Origin: Flavobacterium psychrophilum
Lineage (GTDB): Bacteria; Bacteroidota; Bacteroidia; Flavobacteriales; Flavobacteriaceae
Direction: 5' to 3'
DNA length: 15,426 bases
Assembly (NCBI GenBank): GCA_022729635.1
Contig: DZAU01000038.1
Coordinates: 1 to 15,426, forward strand
Shown piece after piece: positions 6,503 to 13,612 of the stretch (position 1 is its first letter; every line of letters begins with the position of its first letter). The notes below the pieces were generated by a model. That model worked only from the letters and a program-made list of their open reading frames with translations, ran no database searches and was not told where the DNA came from. A program made the translations under genes and the position numbers.

Positions 6503-7279
6503 TTACAAATCTTTTATTTTAAATTTTTTGAGAGAAATAAATAAAGGAACAAAAATCCAAATACACAAGAGTATAAATGAAACGATTAGCCCAACTGAAG
6601 TTCCAAAAAAATCTTTAAAAATAGCACCTGTGTAGCCCATCATTGCCGAAACATCAAGGTGTAACAAAATTTGGATTCGAGCCAAATCTATTGGACTCAA
6701 TGCCGTAACCGCTATCATGGCTTTTTCTATTGGATAATCTGAAAATTGAAATAATAGGAACAAAACCATTCCGTCAAAAAGCAAGGCAAAATATAGCCAA
6801 GTCATTATGGCAAACCCAATGCCTTTGGCTTTGTCTCTGGTAAGAATAGAACTTAGGAAAGCCAAAGCCACAAAAATAACAGAAATCAAACAGCCTACAA
6901 GAATCATCATAATTCCGATAACGTCAGGTGAATTGATTAATAATGGGATTCCTGCACCAATAAAAAAAGCAACCGTCATAGAAAGTGACAATCCGATGAA
7001 TAGGCTCAACCATATTTTATTTCGCTTAACGGGTTGACTCAATAAAAGTTCAATGAATTCATTAGAATTGTATAAATAAATTGTTGCAAAAAGGATGGAA
7101 ACTAAAGGAACGGTAAACAAAATCACATTCAATATGGTAAGCAGGCCTTTGGCAGAATTATCTTCTAATGCAAACGAACTCCAGGAAAGTAATGCAAGTA
7201 TAAAGGTGTATGCCAATACAATCTTGTTTTTTAAAATGTCAAGAATTATAATTTTAATGATTCTATTCATTGCTTTCAC
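6503..7279 (-). CDS. nosY: NosY, ABC permease for N2O reductase maturation
   Basis: A 258-residue protein with six hydrophobic segments (about 19-37, 50-70, 94-114, 118-144, 151-179, 226-249) and the short loops of an ABC-2-type permease. NosY is the membrane partner of NosF; with periplasmic NosD they form NosDFY, needed to build the CuZ site of NosZ. It overlaps the nosF stop by 17 bases if it starts at 7279; the second Met (codon 4, at 7270) is an equally good start and would still overlap. Order and strand (D, F, Y) are those of nos operons generally. Sequence alone would give only 'ABC permease'; the assignment rests on neighbours. Confidence 0.88.
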   Translation of the reverse strand: MKAMNRIIKIIILDILKNKIVLAYTFILALLSWSSFALEDNSAKGLLTILNVILFTVPLVSILFATIYLYNSNEFIELLLSQPVKRNKIWLSLFIGLSLSMTVAFFIGAGIPLLINSPDVIGIMMILVGCLISVIFVALAFLSSILTRDKAKGIGFAIMTWLYFALLFDGMVLFLLFQFSDYPIEKAMIAVTALSPIDLARIQILLHLDVSAMMGYTGAIFKDFFGTSVGLIVSFILLCIWIFVPLFISLKKFKIKDL

Positions 7280-8021
7280 TTTTTAAAATTTTGGCAATTG
7301 CTTTTGATATTTTTTGTTCGTTTGTTGATTGCAATAAATTTTCAATAGATTTATGAAAATGTACTTTCCCGTCTTGCATAAAAATAATTTGACTAATCAT
7401 ATCGTCTAGTTCGCTTAAAAGGTGAGACGTAATTAATATAAGTTTTCCTTTTTCTTTTTCTTTAATAATTTTCTCTTTTAGTATTTCGGATGCCAATGGG
7501 TCTAATCCTGCTGTTGGTTCATCTAAAATCAAAACCTCTGGATTAAATAAAAAAGCTAAAACGGCACTCACTTTTTGTGTTGTTCCGCCTGAAAGTGTTC
7601 GCATTTGTTTGTCGAAAATTTTTTCGAATTCAAAGGCTTTGAGTAAATCTTCATCTAAATTCTGTTCAGAGTTTCGGATTTTTTTAATCATTTCTATGAT
7701 TTGCCTCACTGTCATATAATCTGGATAACGCCCTATTTGTGGCATATAACCAATATTTTCTCTGTATTTGTATTTTTTTAGTATTGATTTTTGATCAAAT
7801 AAAATATCGCCTTTGGTTGGGATTACCATTCCTAAAATACTTTTTATTAAGGTTGTTTTTCCGCAACCATTTGGGCCAATTAATGCGATGCATTCCCCTT
7901 TTTCGAAAGTAAGATTGACATCTTGTAATGCTTCAAATTTTCCAAACTTTTTGTGTATGTTTTTTATTTCTATCATTTTATTGGTTGCGGGTTTCGGGTT
8001 TTTCTCTTCAACTTGTGTCAT
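7263..8021 (-). CDS. nosF: NosF, ABC ATPase for N2O reductase maturation
   Basis: A 252-residue ABC ATPase with all catalytic motifs: Walker A GPNGCGKT (49-56), Q-loop at MPQ (93-95), signature LSGGTTQK (143-150), Walker B VLILDEPTAGLDP (163-175) and switch His200. It powers NosDFY, which interacts with NosL and NosZ during copper-centre assembly. The ATG at 8021 lies one base after the nosD stop, typical of coupled translation, so I keep this start. However, the ABC domain itself begins at the second Met (codon 16, MIEIKNIHKKFG), and the 15-residue lead is Lys/Pro-rich and encoded by degenerate ACCCGAAACCCG-like DNA, so the shorter form is possible. Confidence 0.93.
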   Translation of the reverse strand: MTQVEEKNPKPATNKMIEIKNIHKKFGKFEALQDVNLTFEKGECIALIGPNGCGKTTLIKSILGMVIPTKGDILFDQKSILKKYKYRENIGYMPQIGRYPDYMTVRQIIEMIKKIRNSEQNLDEDLLKAFEFEKIFDKQMRTLSGGTTQKVSAVLAFLFNPEVLILDEPTAGLDPLASEILKEKIIKEKEKGKLILITSHLLSELDDMISQIIFMQDGKVHFHKSIENLLQSTNEQKISKAIAKILKSESNE

Positions 8022-8022
8022 T

Positions 8023-9252
8023 TCAACCCGGAATTTTTTTCATTAATGGCTTATTGTCTATAAAATTATCTGGCGTTATACTTGGTAATATTTTTTCGGA
8101 TTTGTCTAAAAGGGTTATCATAAAACTTCTGAATAAAAGCATCGCAGAGGGATTATTTTCAATAAGAACAGCAAACAAGCTCAGTGGATGGTATGGGACA
8201 TCGCCTATTTCATCTTTATTCAAATCGTATCCTTGATATTTGTCCCAATAATTTGAGTTGAAAGTGTTCAACACCAAGCTTCCATTGGTTCCCATATCAA
8301 AGGTGTTTCCAACAAAATTATTATGCACAATCTCATTGTCTATACTACTTGCTTGAATTTGCATAGCCCAACCATTACTTATAAATTGGTTTTTTTCTAT
8401 TTTATTTCTACTACTTCCTTCAACATAAATAGCCGAAGTATTTTTTATAAATTTATTATTAAAAATGTAACTGTCTGAAATGTCTTTTAAAAGCAACCCA
8501 TAGGCAGATGCACCCCAATTTTCATCAAAAGTGTTGTTGAACATTTTAACATCTTTGGTGTACATAACCGCAACTCCTGCACCGTTATTTCTAAAAACAT
8601 TGGTGATATAAGTGTCACTATGAGAAAACATAAAGTGTAAGCCGTATCGTATATTATTTGTGCTTATGTTTCTCCAAATTAAAGAATCATAGACAAATTC
8701 AAAATAAATCCCATCTCTATGACCATCAATGCGATTAGCAATAATTAATATGTCGTTTGATTTCCAGCAATGAATTCCGTTTCCAAGTTGTTGCTCTTCT
8801 TCACCGTAAGCTTTTAGATAGTTGTTTTTTATGGTACAATTTTGACAATTTTGAAGATAAATTCCAAAAAAATTATCATCTAAAACATTATTTTGAATTA
8901 ATACATGGCTTTTATTATAAACTTTAATGCCACAAGGATCTGTAATGGTAGCATACGCACTTTTTATTATTTTAAAACCATCTACTACAACACTATCTGC
9001 TTGAATTGATAAGACTTCGTGTTTTTTTTCTCCATCTAAAATGGGTAAGCCCTCGCCTTTAAAAACAATTTTTTTATCAATTATGATATTACCTTCTCGA
9101 TATTTCCCACTATGCACTATAATGGTATCACCATCTTTGGCTAAAGAGATGGCTTTTTTTACTGATTTTACAGCATAATCCTTACCAACGTGAATCGTGG
9201 TTGCTTTTAGCGTAAGCGAAAAAAAAAGTAGTAGAATTAGGAAATATTTCAT
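8023..9252 (-). CDS. nosD: NosD, periplasmic beta-helix copper-assembly protein
   Basis: A 409-residue protein with a Sec signal peptide (about 1-17) and a long parallel beta-helix made of repeated NxxxN/G strands (about 40-330), for example LIQNNVLDDNFFGIYL and MFNNTFDENWGASAYG. The C-terminal NYWDKYQGYDLNKDEIGDVPY is the usual NosD/CASH ending, followed by a tail of about 65 residues including a hydrophobic patch. NosD binds in the periplasm to the NosFY transporter and receives copper from NosL for NosZ. The gene begins 6 bases after the nosL stop. No frame damage is seen. Confidence 0.95.
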   Translation of the reverse strand: MKYFLILLLFFSLTLKATTIHVGKDYAVKSVKKAISLAKDGDTIIVHSGKYREGNIIIDKKIVFKGEGLPILDGEKKHEVLSIQADSVVVDGFKIIKSAYATITDPCGIKVYNKSHVLIQNNVLDDNFFGIYLQNCQNCTIKNNYLKAYGEEEQQLGNGIHCWKSNDILIIANRIDGHRDGIYFEFVYDSLIWRNISTNNIRYGLHFMFSHSDTYITNVFRNNGAGVAVMYTKDVKMFNNTFDENWGASAYGLLLKDISDSYIFNNKFIKNTSAIYVEGSSRNKIEKNQFISNGWAMQIQASSIDNEIVHNNFVGNTFDMGTNGSLVLNTFNSNYWDKYQGYDLNKDEIGDVPYHPLSLFAVLIENNPSAMLLFRSFMITLLDKSEKILPSITPDNFIDNKPLMKKIPG

Positions 9253-9258
9253 TTCACT

Positions 9259-9678
9259 TTAATTAATAATTTCTTTCCAAGTAATTGGACTTGCACTATA
9301 TTTTGTTGCTAATTGTTTTGCTTCATCTTCAGTTTTTACGGCGATTATATTGCCATGCATCGGACTATTTATTTGTTCTCCTTTTACATAATACGCTGTT
9401 TCGGCTGGGATTAAAACATTATCTTGGCTAAAATCGTGAATATAAAAAGATTGTATTTGAACAGCTGTATTTTCTTTGTGATATTTAACCATACAATGCA
9501 TATCGTCAAATTTATAAATTCTTCCTTTGGTAGTGATAAGTTCGGCTCCAAATTTTCCGTCTGCTATTTTCATTTTGCAGAAATCACATCCATCAGAATT
9601 TAATTTAATTGGTTCCGCTCCTTTTGGTGAGCAAGAAACCATTATTAAAAAAATTAAAAAAAAAGACAACTTTTTCAT
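9259..9678 (-). CDS. nosL: NosL, Cu(I) chaperone lipoprotein
   Basis: A 139-residue lipoprotein (MVSC, lipid Cys16). The mature part opens with DGCDFCKMKI, the conserved CxxCKM (C31, C34, M36) of NosL, and continues with FDDMHCMVKY (M60, H61, C62, M63) and SPMHGNIIAV (105-114). NosL holds Cu(I) with Cys/Met/His and passes it to NosD/NosZ. Its ATG abuts the stop of the preceding 4-TM gene, so the two are translationally linked. In many clade II clusters nosL lies at the distal end; here it sits before nosD. Confidence 0.96.
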   Translation of the reverse strand: MKKLSFFLIFLIMVSCSPKGAEPIKLNSDGCDFCKMKIADGKFGAELITTKGRIYKFDDMHCMVKYHKENTAVQIQSFYIHDFSQDNVLIPAETAYYVKGEQINSPMHGNIIAVKTEDEAKQLATKYSASPITWKEIIN

Positions 9679-10263
9679 TTATATTGATTTTTTATATTTG
9701 AATTCTTTTAAAACTACAGTAAACAATAAAATTCCTGCTGCTAAAAGCATCCATCCACCCATATCTGGAATTGAATAAGCTCCAAAATTCAATAATTGTT
9801 TGTATCCTATTAATGGCGGTTGATAACTCATTCCAGGGACTTTAATTGCTGCATTTGGGTCGAGATTGTGACCATATTCGTAATTCCATCTGTAAAAATC
9901 TATTCCGGCAAAAATTACAAATAGCACAAATATTATCAAAAATCCTAAAACGGCTTTTCTTTTGTTTATGAATATCAAGGCTAACGAAATAATTGCAAAA
10001 GCACCAAAAATATACGGAAGAATTTTAAACTCAAAAAAGTTTTCTGTATGTAAAGTTGCCATTCCAATATAGTGATTTAGTCCGTTAATAATATCAACAT
10101 CACCACCGATTTTATTGGCATGTAATTGAAGCACTAACCCTTCTGGATATTGCGGAGCTTCTAATTCAATTCTCCACATAGGCACAAATAAAGAGCCTAA
10201 GAATAATAAGCCAATGACCAAAAGCATGGCTTTTGATAACATTGTTAAATTTGAATTTTTCAT
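9679..10263 (-). CDS. 4-TM protein of the nos operon (between nosZ and nosL), function unknown
   Basis: A 194-residue protein with four predicted helices (about 10-28, 80-99, 103-122, 168-186). An outward loop of about 50 residues after helix 1 holds LQLHANKIGGDVDI and GLNHYIGM (H48, H64, M68, H72). A second loop holds YGHNLDPNAAIKVPGMSY (H132, M145). The loops are rich in His and Met, compatible with copper or heme contact. I recall a conserved membrane protein in this place in Bacteroidota nos operons; it could correspond in role to the NosB-type membrane proteins that follow nosZ in clade II clusters, but I cannot confirm homology, so no symbol is given. It starts 52 bases after the nosZ stop, just behind the terminator-like hairpin, and abuts nosL. 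Confidence 0.75.
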   Translation of the reverse strand: MKNSNLTMLSKAMLLVIGLLFLGSLFVPMWRIELEAPQYPEGLVLQLHANKIGGDVDIINGLNHYIGMATLHTENFFEFKILPYIFGAFAIISLALIFINKRKAVLGFLIIFVLFVIFAGIDFYRWNYEYGHNLDPNAAIKVPGMSYQPPLIGYKQLLNFGAYSIPDMGGWMLLAAGILLFTVVLKEFKYKKSI

Positions 10264-10277
10264 TTTTTTTAGGATTT

Positions 10278-10306
10278 AAAAAAGGGAGCATTTTGATTTG
10301 CTCCCT
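10278..10306 (-). terminator. Terminator-like hairpin directly behind nosZ (likely attenuator)
   Basis: On the minus strand AGGGAGCA, an 8-base loop and TGCTCCCT (10306-10283) form a perfect 8-bp GC-containing stem followed by a run of T (10282-10278). It starts about 10 bases after the nosZ stop. Because the assembly genes continue on the same strand 15 bases further and no clear promoter fits in the gap, it probably lowers, rather than ends, transcription, leaving cytochrome c and nosZ in excess over nosLDFY. Confidence 0.7.
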
Positions 10307-10315
10307 ATTTTTGAT

Positions 10316-12307
10316 TTATTTTGTAGAAGAGGCGGGTAAATTAGTACCTAAACTATAACTAATTGGAACATTACTTCCAGCTGGTGATACCCGAATATAT
10401 CCTTGCATTTCTTGATGTAAAGCACTACAAAAATCGGTACAATAAAACGGAACCATACCCACTTTTTTAGGTTTCCAATTTAATGTAGCTGTTTCACCAG
10501 GCATGATAAGTAACTCTGCGGTTGGTGCTCTTCTAATTGAAAATCCATGAGGAACATCCCAATCCTGTTCAAGATTTGTAATGTGGAAATAAACATCATC
10601 CCCCACTTTTATTCCTTCAATATTATCTGGAGAAAAATGAGAGCGTACCATAGTCATATAAACATGTACTTTATTTCCTTCTCTAACCACTTTAGTTTCT
10701 TTTTCGCCTTTTGCAACTTTAGGGTGATTGTTTTTCTTTATATCGTAAATTTTCAACTGTCCATTATTACGAATTAAATCTGCCGGAGCTGCTTGAGCGT
10801 AGTGTGGTTCTCCAATAGTTGGGAAATCCAACAATAATTGCATTTTGTCTCCACTAATATCATACAATTGTGCTGATTGAGTTAATTCTGGGCCTGTTGG
10901 CAAATATCTGTCTTTCGTAATTTTGTTATACGCAATTAGGTATTTACCATAAGGTTTTTTAGAATCACCACCAGGAATACATAAGTGTCCAACGGAATAA
11001 TAAGTAGGAACTCTATCTAAAACTTTCAACGATTTTATATCCCATTTTACCACTTCAGAAGAAACAAAGAATGTGGTATAAGCATTTCCTTTACCATCAA
11101 ATTCTGTATGCAATGGTCCTAATCCAGGTTTTTGAACTTCGCCATGTAGTACAGAGTTATATTTTAAAACAGGAATCCCTTCGTAGTCACCTTCATAATC
11201 TTTTTTAGCAATAGCATTCGTCATTTTGTCAAAACTAAATACAGGGATTAATGCGGCTAATTTTCCAGAACCTACAATGTATTCTCCGGTTGGGTCAACA
11301 TCGCAACCATGTGGTGATTTTGGACAAGGCATTAGGTAGCAAATATCTTTCATCGCCATTGCATCTAAAACTAACACTTCATCTTTAATTACAGAAGTCC
11401 CTGTGTGAGTTTCATCATTCCAGGTATTGTGAGCATATTTTGTTTTTTCAATTTTACCTTTCCCTGCTTTAATATATTCTTCCGCTTTTTTCCAGTTTAC
11501 TGCCATTATAAAATCTTTATCTCTTTGAGAGGCGTTTACTTCTAAAAGCGTATTGGCTTGTTCTGAATTGTAGCAAGTGAAGAAAAACCATCCGTGAGAT
11601 TTTCCTTTACCAGCATGAGAAAGATCAAAATTTACCCCTGGCAAACGCAATTGGAAGGCAATACTCATACCTCCTGTTTCTTTATCAACTTTTATAAAAC
11701 TTATGTGTGCTTTAAAATTTTGTTTATAAGTGTTAATTGGCACATCACCATTTTCATAATCTCCAGGCACACCAAAACGTGTTCCTGCCACGACATATTC
11801 TGTATTTTCGGTAATAAATGGAGAGGAGTGATTACCAGCAGAATTAGGTAATTCGATAATTTCTGCCGTTTTAAAACGTTTTAAATCTACTCTTGCAACA
11901 CGGGGTGTGTTGTTTGCGTTTGCAAAAATCCATCTTCCATCAACTTCACCATTCGTTTGAGATAATTCTAAATGGTGTTGATCGTCCCATGGTATAAACC
12001 CTTCAGAGGTGTTTAACATTGGTTTTGATTCTTCATTAAAACCCCATCCGCTTTCTGGATCTACCGAAAAAATTGGAATAACTTTCAACATTCTTCCACT
12101 TGGCAAACCATAAACGCTCATTTGACCGCTAAAACCACCAGAAACGAAATTATAAAATTCATCATATTTACCTGGTGCAACATAAACACGTTGAGCAGCA
12201 TCTCCAGTTACAGCATCTCCAGAATTTTTAGGCTTACAAGAGGCGAAAAAAGCTGTTACTAATACAATAGCAAAAATTGCTTTTAAAAATTTGTTTTTCA
12301 TATTCAT
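10316..12307 (-). CDS. nosZ: NosZ, clade II nitrous oxide reductase, apparent lipoprotein
   Basis: A 663-residue copper enzyme reducing N2O to N2. The N-terminus is a Sec-type signal with no twin arginine, ending FFASC, so Cys24 would be lipidated. The seven CuZ histidines are visible: H111 and H112 (DDQHHLEL), H160 (GNHSSP), H333 (SPHGCDVDP), H400 (PLHTEFD), H441 (VGHLCIPGG) and H502 (GEPHYAQA). The C-terminal cupredoxin domain (about 535-645) has the CuA ligands H587 (VPHGF), C623, C627, H631 and M634 in CTDFCSALHQEM. The Sec signal and CTDFC, in place of the CxWxC of clade I, mark clade II. All ligands are intact, so the enzyme should be active. Met3 (12301) is an alternative start. Behind it follow a hairpin and the assembly genes; before it lies its likely electron-donor cytochrome. 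Confidence 0.98.
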   Translation of the reverse strand: MNMKNKFLKAIFAIVLVTAFFASCKPKNSGDAVTGDAAQRVYVAPGKYDEFYNFVSGGFSGQMSVYGLPSGRMLKVIPIFSVDPESGWGFNEESKPMLNTSEGFIPWDDQHHLELSQTNGEVDGRWIFANANNTPRVARVDLKRFKTAEIIELPNSAGNHSSPFITENTEYVVAGTRFGVPGDYENGDVPINTYKQNFKAHISFIKVDKETGGMSIAFQLRLPGVNFDLSHAGKGKSHGWFFFTCYNSEQANTLLEVNASQRDKDFIMAVNWKKAEEYIKAGKGKIEKTKYAHNTWNDETHTGTSVIKDEVLVLDAMAMKDICYLMPCPKSPHGCDVDPTGEYIVGSGKLAALIPVFSFDKMTNAIAKKDYEGDYEGIPVLKYNSVLHGEVQKPGLGPLHTEFDGKGNAYTTFFVSSEVVKWDIKSLKVLDRVPTYYSVGHLCIPGGDSKKPYGKYLIAYNKITKDRYLPTGPELTQSAQLYDISGDKMQLLLDFPTIGEPHYAQAAPADLIRNNGQLKIYDIKKNNHPKVAKGEKETKVVREGNKVHVYMTMVRSHFSPDNIEGIKVGDDVYFHITNLEQDWDVPHGFSIRRAPTAELLIMPGETATLNWKPKKVGMVPFYCTDFCSALHQEMQGYIRVSPAGSNVPISYSLGTNLPASSTK

Positions 12308-12360
12308 TAAAATTAGAAACCGTCTTTGGATTTAAATACAATAAGACAGTCGGGTTAGTT

Positions 12361-12840
12361 CTATTTTATTTCATCATTTTTACGCATGAACTCCAAAATA
12401 TTTCTTGCATCATCATCAGACAAACCTTGATTTGGCATGCGCACAAGGCATATTTCTAATTGTGCTTGTACTTCAGGATCTTTATCAATCATTGGATCTG
12501 GATTTGTGATAAAGTTCATAATCCATTCTGGTTTTTTTCTCTTAGTAACACCTTTCCATCCAGGTCCAACTAATTTCTCTTCTGTTGTTTTGTGACATGA
12601 AGTACACTTTACTCCCGCTGCCTCTTCTCCTTTTTTGGCCATAGCTTCATCTATTGAAGCTCCAAGATCTACAGTTGTAAATTTTCCTTCACCCCTTTCT
12701 GGATCATAAGAAGACGGATCGGTTGTAGCTGTTGTTTCAGTTGCAGCTTCTTTAGTTGAAAAATCTTCGCTAACGTTTTCTTTCTTGCCACATGAAGTAA
12801 ACATTACAAATGCAAGAATAAATAATAATAATTTGTACAT
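12361..12840 (-). CDS. Lipoprotein monoheme cytochrome c, probable NosZ electron donor
   Basis: A 159-residue protein with a lipoprotein signal (MFTSC, lipid Cys17), an acidic/Thr-rich linker (about 20-60) and a small class I cytochrome c domain (about 62-155). The heme site is CTSCH (C79, C82, H83); M135 in VRMPNQGLSDDDARNIL is the likely sixth ligand. VGPGWKGV (91-98) is the usual loop after the heme helix. It is the first gene of the nos operon, 53 bases before nosZ. With no nosR or nosX in view, quinol electrons would reach NosZ through such a cytochrome, presumably from a cytochrome c-reducing complex elsewhere. The linker would let the heme domain swing between partners. Confidence 0.9.
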   Translation of the reverse strand: MYKLLLFILAFVMFTSCGKKENVSEDFSTKEAATETTATTDPSSYDPERGEGKFTTVDLGASIDEAMAKKGEEAAGVKCTSCHKTTEEKLVGPGWKGVTKRKKPEWIMNFITNPDPMIDKDPEVQAQLEICLVRMPNQGLSDDDARNILEFMRKNDEIK

Positions 12841-12865
12841 AAAAATTGGTTTTTAAATTTCTTGT

Positions 12866-12873
12866 CAAATTTC
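12866..12873 (-). promoter_or_regulatory. Putative -7 element of the cytochrome c/nosZ operon
   Basis: Read on the minus strand, GAAATTTG matches TAnnTTTG except for the first base. It would place the start site near 12862, about 20 bases before the cytochrome ATG, and the upstream palindrome near -41. No good -33 element is seen, as expected for an activator-dependent promoter. Confidence 0.4.
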
Positions 12874-12894
12874 TGAATAGAGTTACAAACAAGT

Positions 12895-12910
12895 TATGAT
12901 TGTAATCATA
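12895..12910. promoter_or_regulatory. FNR/DNR-type palindrome upstream of the nos operon
   Basis: TATGATTGTAATCATA is a perfect inverted repeat (7-bp arms, 2-base spacer). Its core TGAT-N4-ATCA matches the FNR/DNR box TTGAT-N4-ATCAA except for the outermost T and A. Its centre lies about 62 bases before the cytochrome start codon and about 41 before the predicted start site, the classical position for class II activation. The DNR-like regulator at 3530-4123 is the natural candidate to bind. Confidence 0.6.
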
Positions 12911-12921
12911 CTTCATAAAGT

Positions 12922-12949
12922 TTTTTTGTCTTGTTTTGATGACAAAAAA
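12922..12949. repeat. Inverted repeat in divergent nos/Spy-like promoter region
   Basis: TTTTTTGTC (12922-12930) and GACAAAAAA (12941-12949) are perfect 9-bp arms around a 10-base spacer. It lies between the nos palindrome and a near-consensus -7 element (TAAACTTG, 12953-12960) that could serve the plus-strand Spy-like gene. It may be an operator; part of the match comes from A/T runs. Confidence 0.35.
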
Positions 12950-13024
12950 TGATAAACTTGTGTTAATAATTAAACTTTATAAAGATGTTGAAGTCCTATG
13001 ACTATAACTTAAAAATATAAAAAA

Positions 13025-13522
13025 ATGAAAAAATTAATTTTTGTGCTAATGCTCGTTGTTGGATTTTCTGCTTTTGCTCAAAACACTAAAGAAATGAGAA
13101 ACAGAACAGGTAGAGGTTCGATTGAAAAAATGGCCCCAGAACAACGAAACTTGTTAATGTTAAAAAAAATGACGTTAAAACTTGATTTGAATGCAAAACA
13201 ACAAGAACAAATCAAACCAATCATTGCCGAACGAAGTGCAAGAAGGGAAGCATTAAAAGCTGAAAGAATGGCTAGAAAACAAAACAATGAAAAACTTTCG
13301 GCCGATGCTATTTTTGAAATGAAAAGCAAAAGGTTAGACAACCAAATTGCTACTAAAAAAAGAATGGAGAAAATCCTCACTACGAAACAATTCGAAAAAT
13401 GGGCTTCAATACAAGAAGAAAATAAAAGCTTTCGTCAAGAAAGACTTAAAAACTCAAAAAAAGGAAACAGGGGAGGAAACCAACAATGTGACCAACAAGG
13501 AAAAAGACAAAGACAAGGTTAA
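13025..13522 (+). CDS. Spy/CpxP-like periplasmic LTxxQ-type protein
   Basis: A 165-residue protein with a cleaved Sec signal peptide (FSAFA-Q, cut after about 18). The mature part is almost entirely helical and rich in Lys, Arg, Gln and Met, with two degenerate LTxxQ units: LDLNAKQQEQIKPI (about 53-66) and ILTTKQFEKW (about 117-126). The C-terminal tail is Gly/Gln/Lys-rich with a single Cys. This is the pattern of Spy/CpxP-family chaperones and metal-stress sensors; Bacteroidota carry many such proteins. It is divergent from the cytochrome c/nosZ operon and shares its 184-base upstream region, so it may respond to the same signal. Whether it acts as a chaperone for periplasmic nos proteins is speculation. 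It ends at its own terminator. Confidence 0.7.
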   Translation: MKKLIFVLMLVVGFSAFAQNTKEMRNRTGRGSIEKMAPEQRNLLMLKKMTLKLDLNAKQQEQIKPIIAERSARREALKAERMARKQNNEKLSADAIFEMKSKRLDNQIATKKRMEKILTTKQFEKWASIQEENKSFRQERLKNSKKGNRGGNQQCDQQGKRQRQG

Positions 13523-13546
13523 AAATTGGTTAGTATAATTTGTCTG

Positions 13547-13579
13547 AAAACTTCCGATTTGTTCTCGGAAGTTTTTTTG
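13547..13579 (+). terminator. Intrinsic terminator of the Spy-like gene
   Basis: ACTTCCGA (13550-13557), a 7-base loop and TCGGAAGT (13565-13572) form a perfect 8-bp stem that A/T flanks extend to 11, followed by a T-tract. It begins 25 bases after the stop. The A-run on the other side may also help to stop hemL transcription from the right. Confidence 0.85.
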
Positions 13580-13612
13580 TTTTATTCTCATCAAATTGAT
13601 GTCATCAAAATA

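Noticed and set aside
12308..12360. GTCTT/AAGAC inverted pair between the cytochrome and nosZ genes as a terminator
   Set aside because: It has only 5-bp arms far apart and no T-tract; the two genes are best read as one transcript.
13347..13538. Lys-rich frame overlapping the end of the Spy-like gene
   Set aside because: It is a frame shadow of the charged tail; the Spy-like frame has a signal peptide and repeats.
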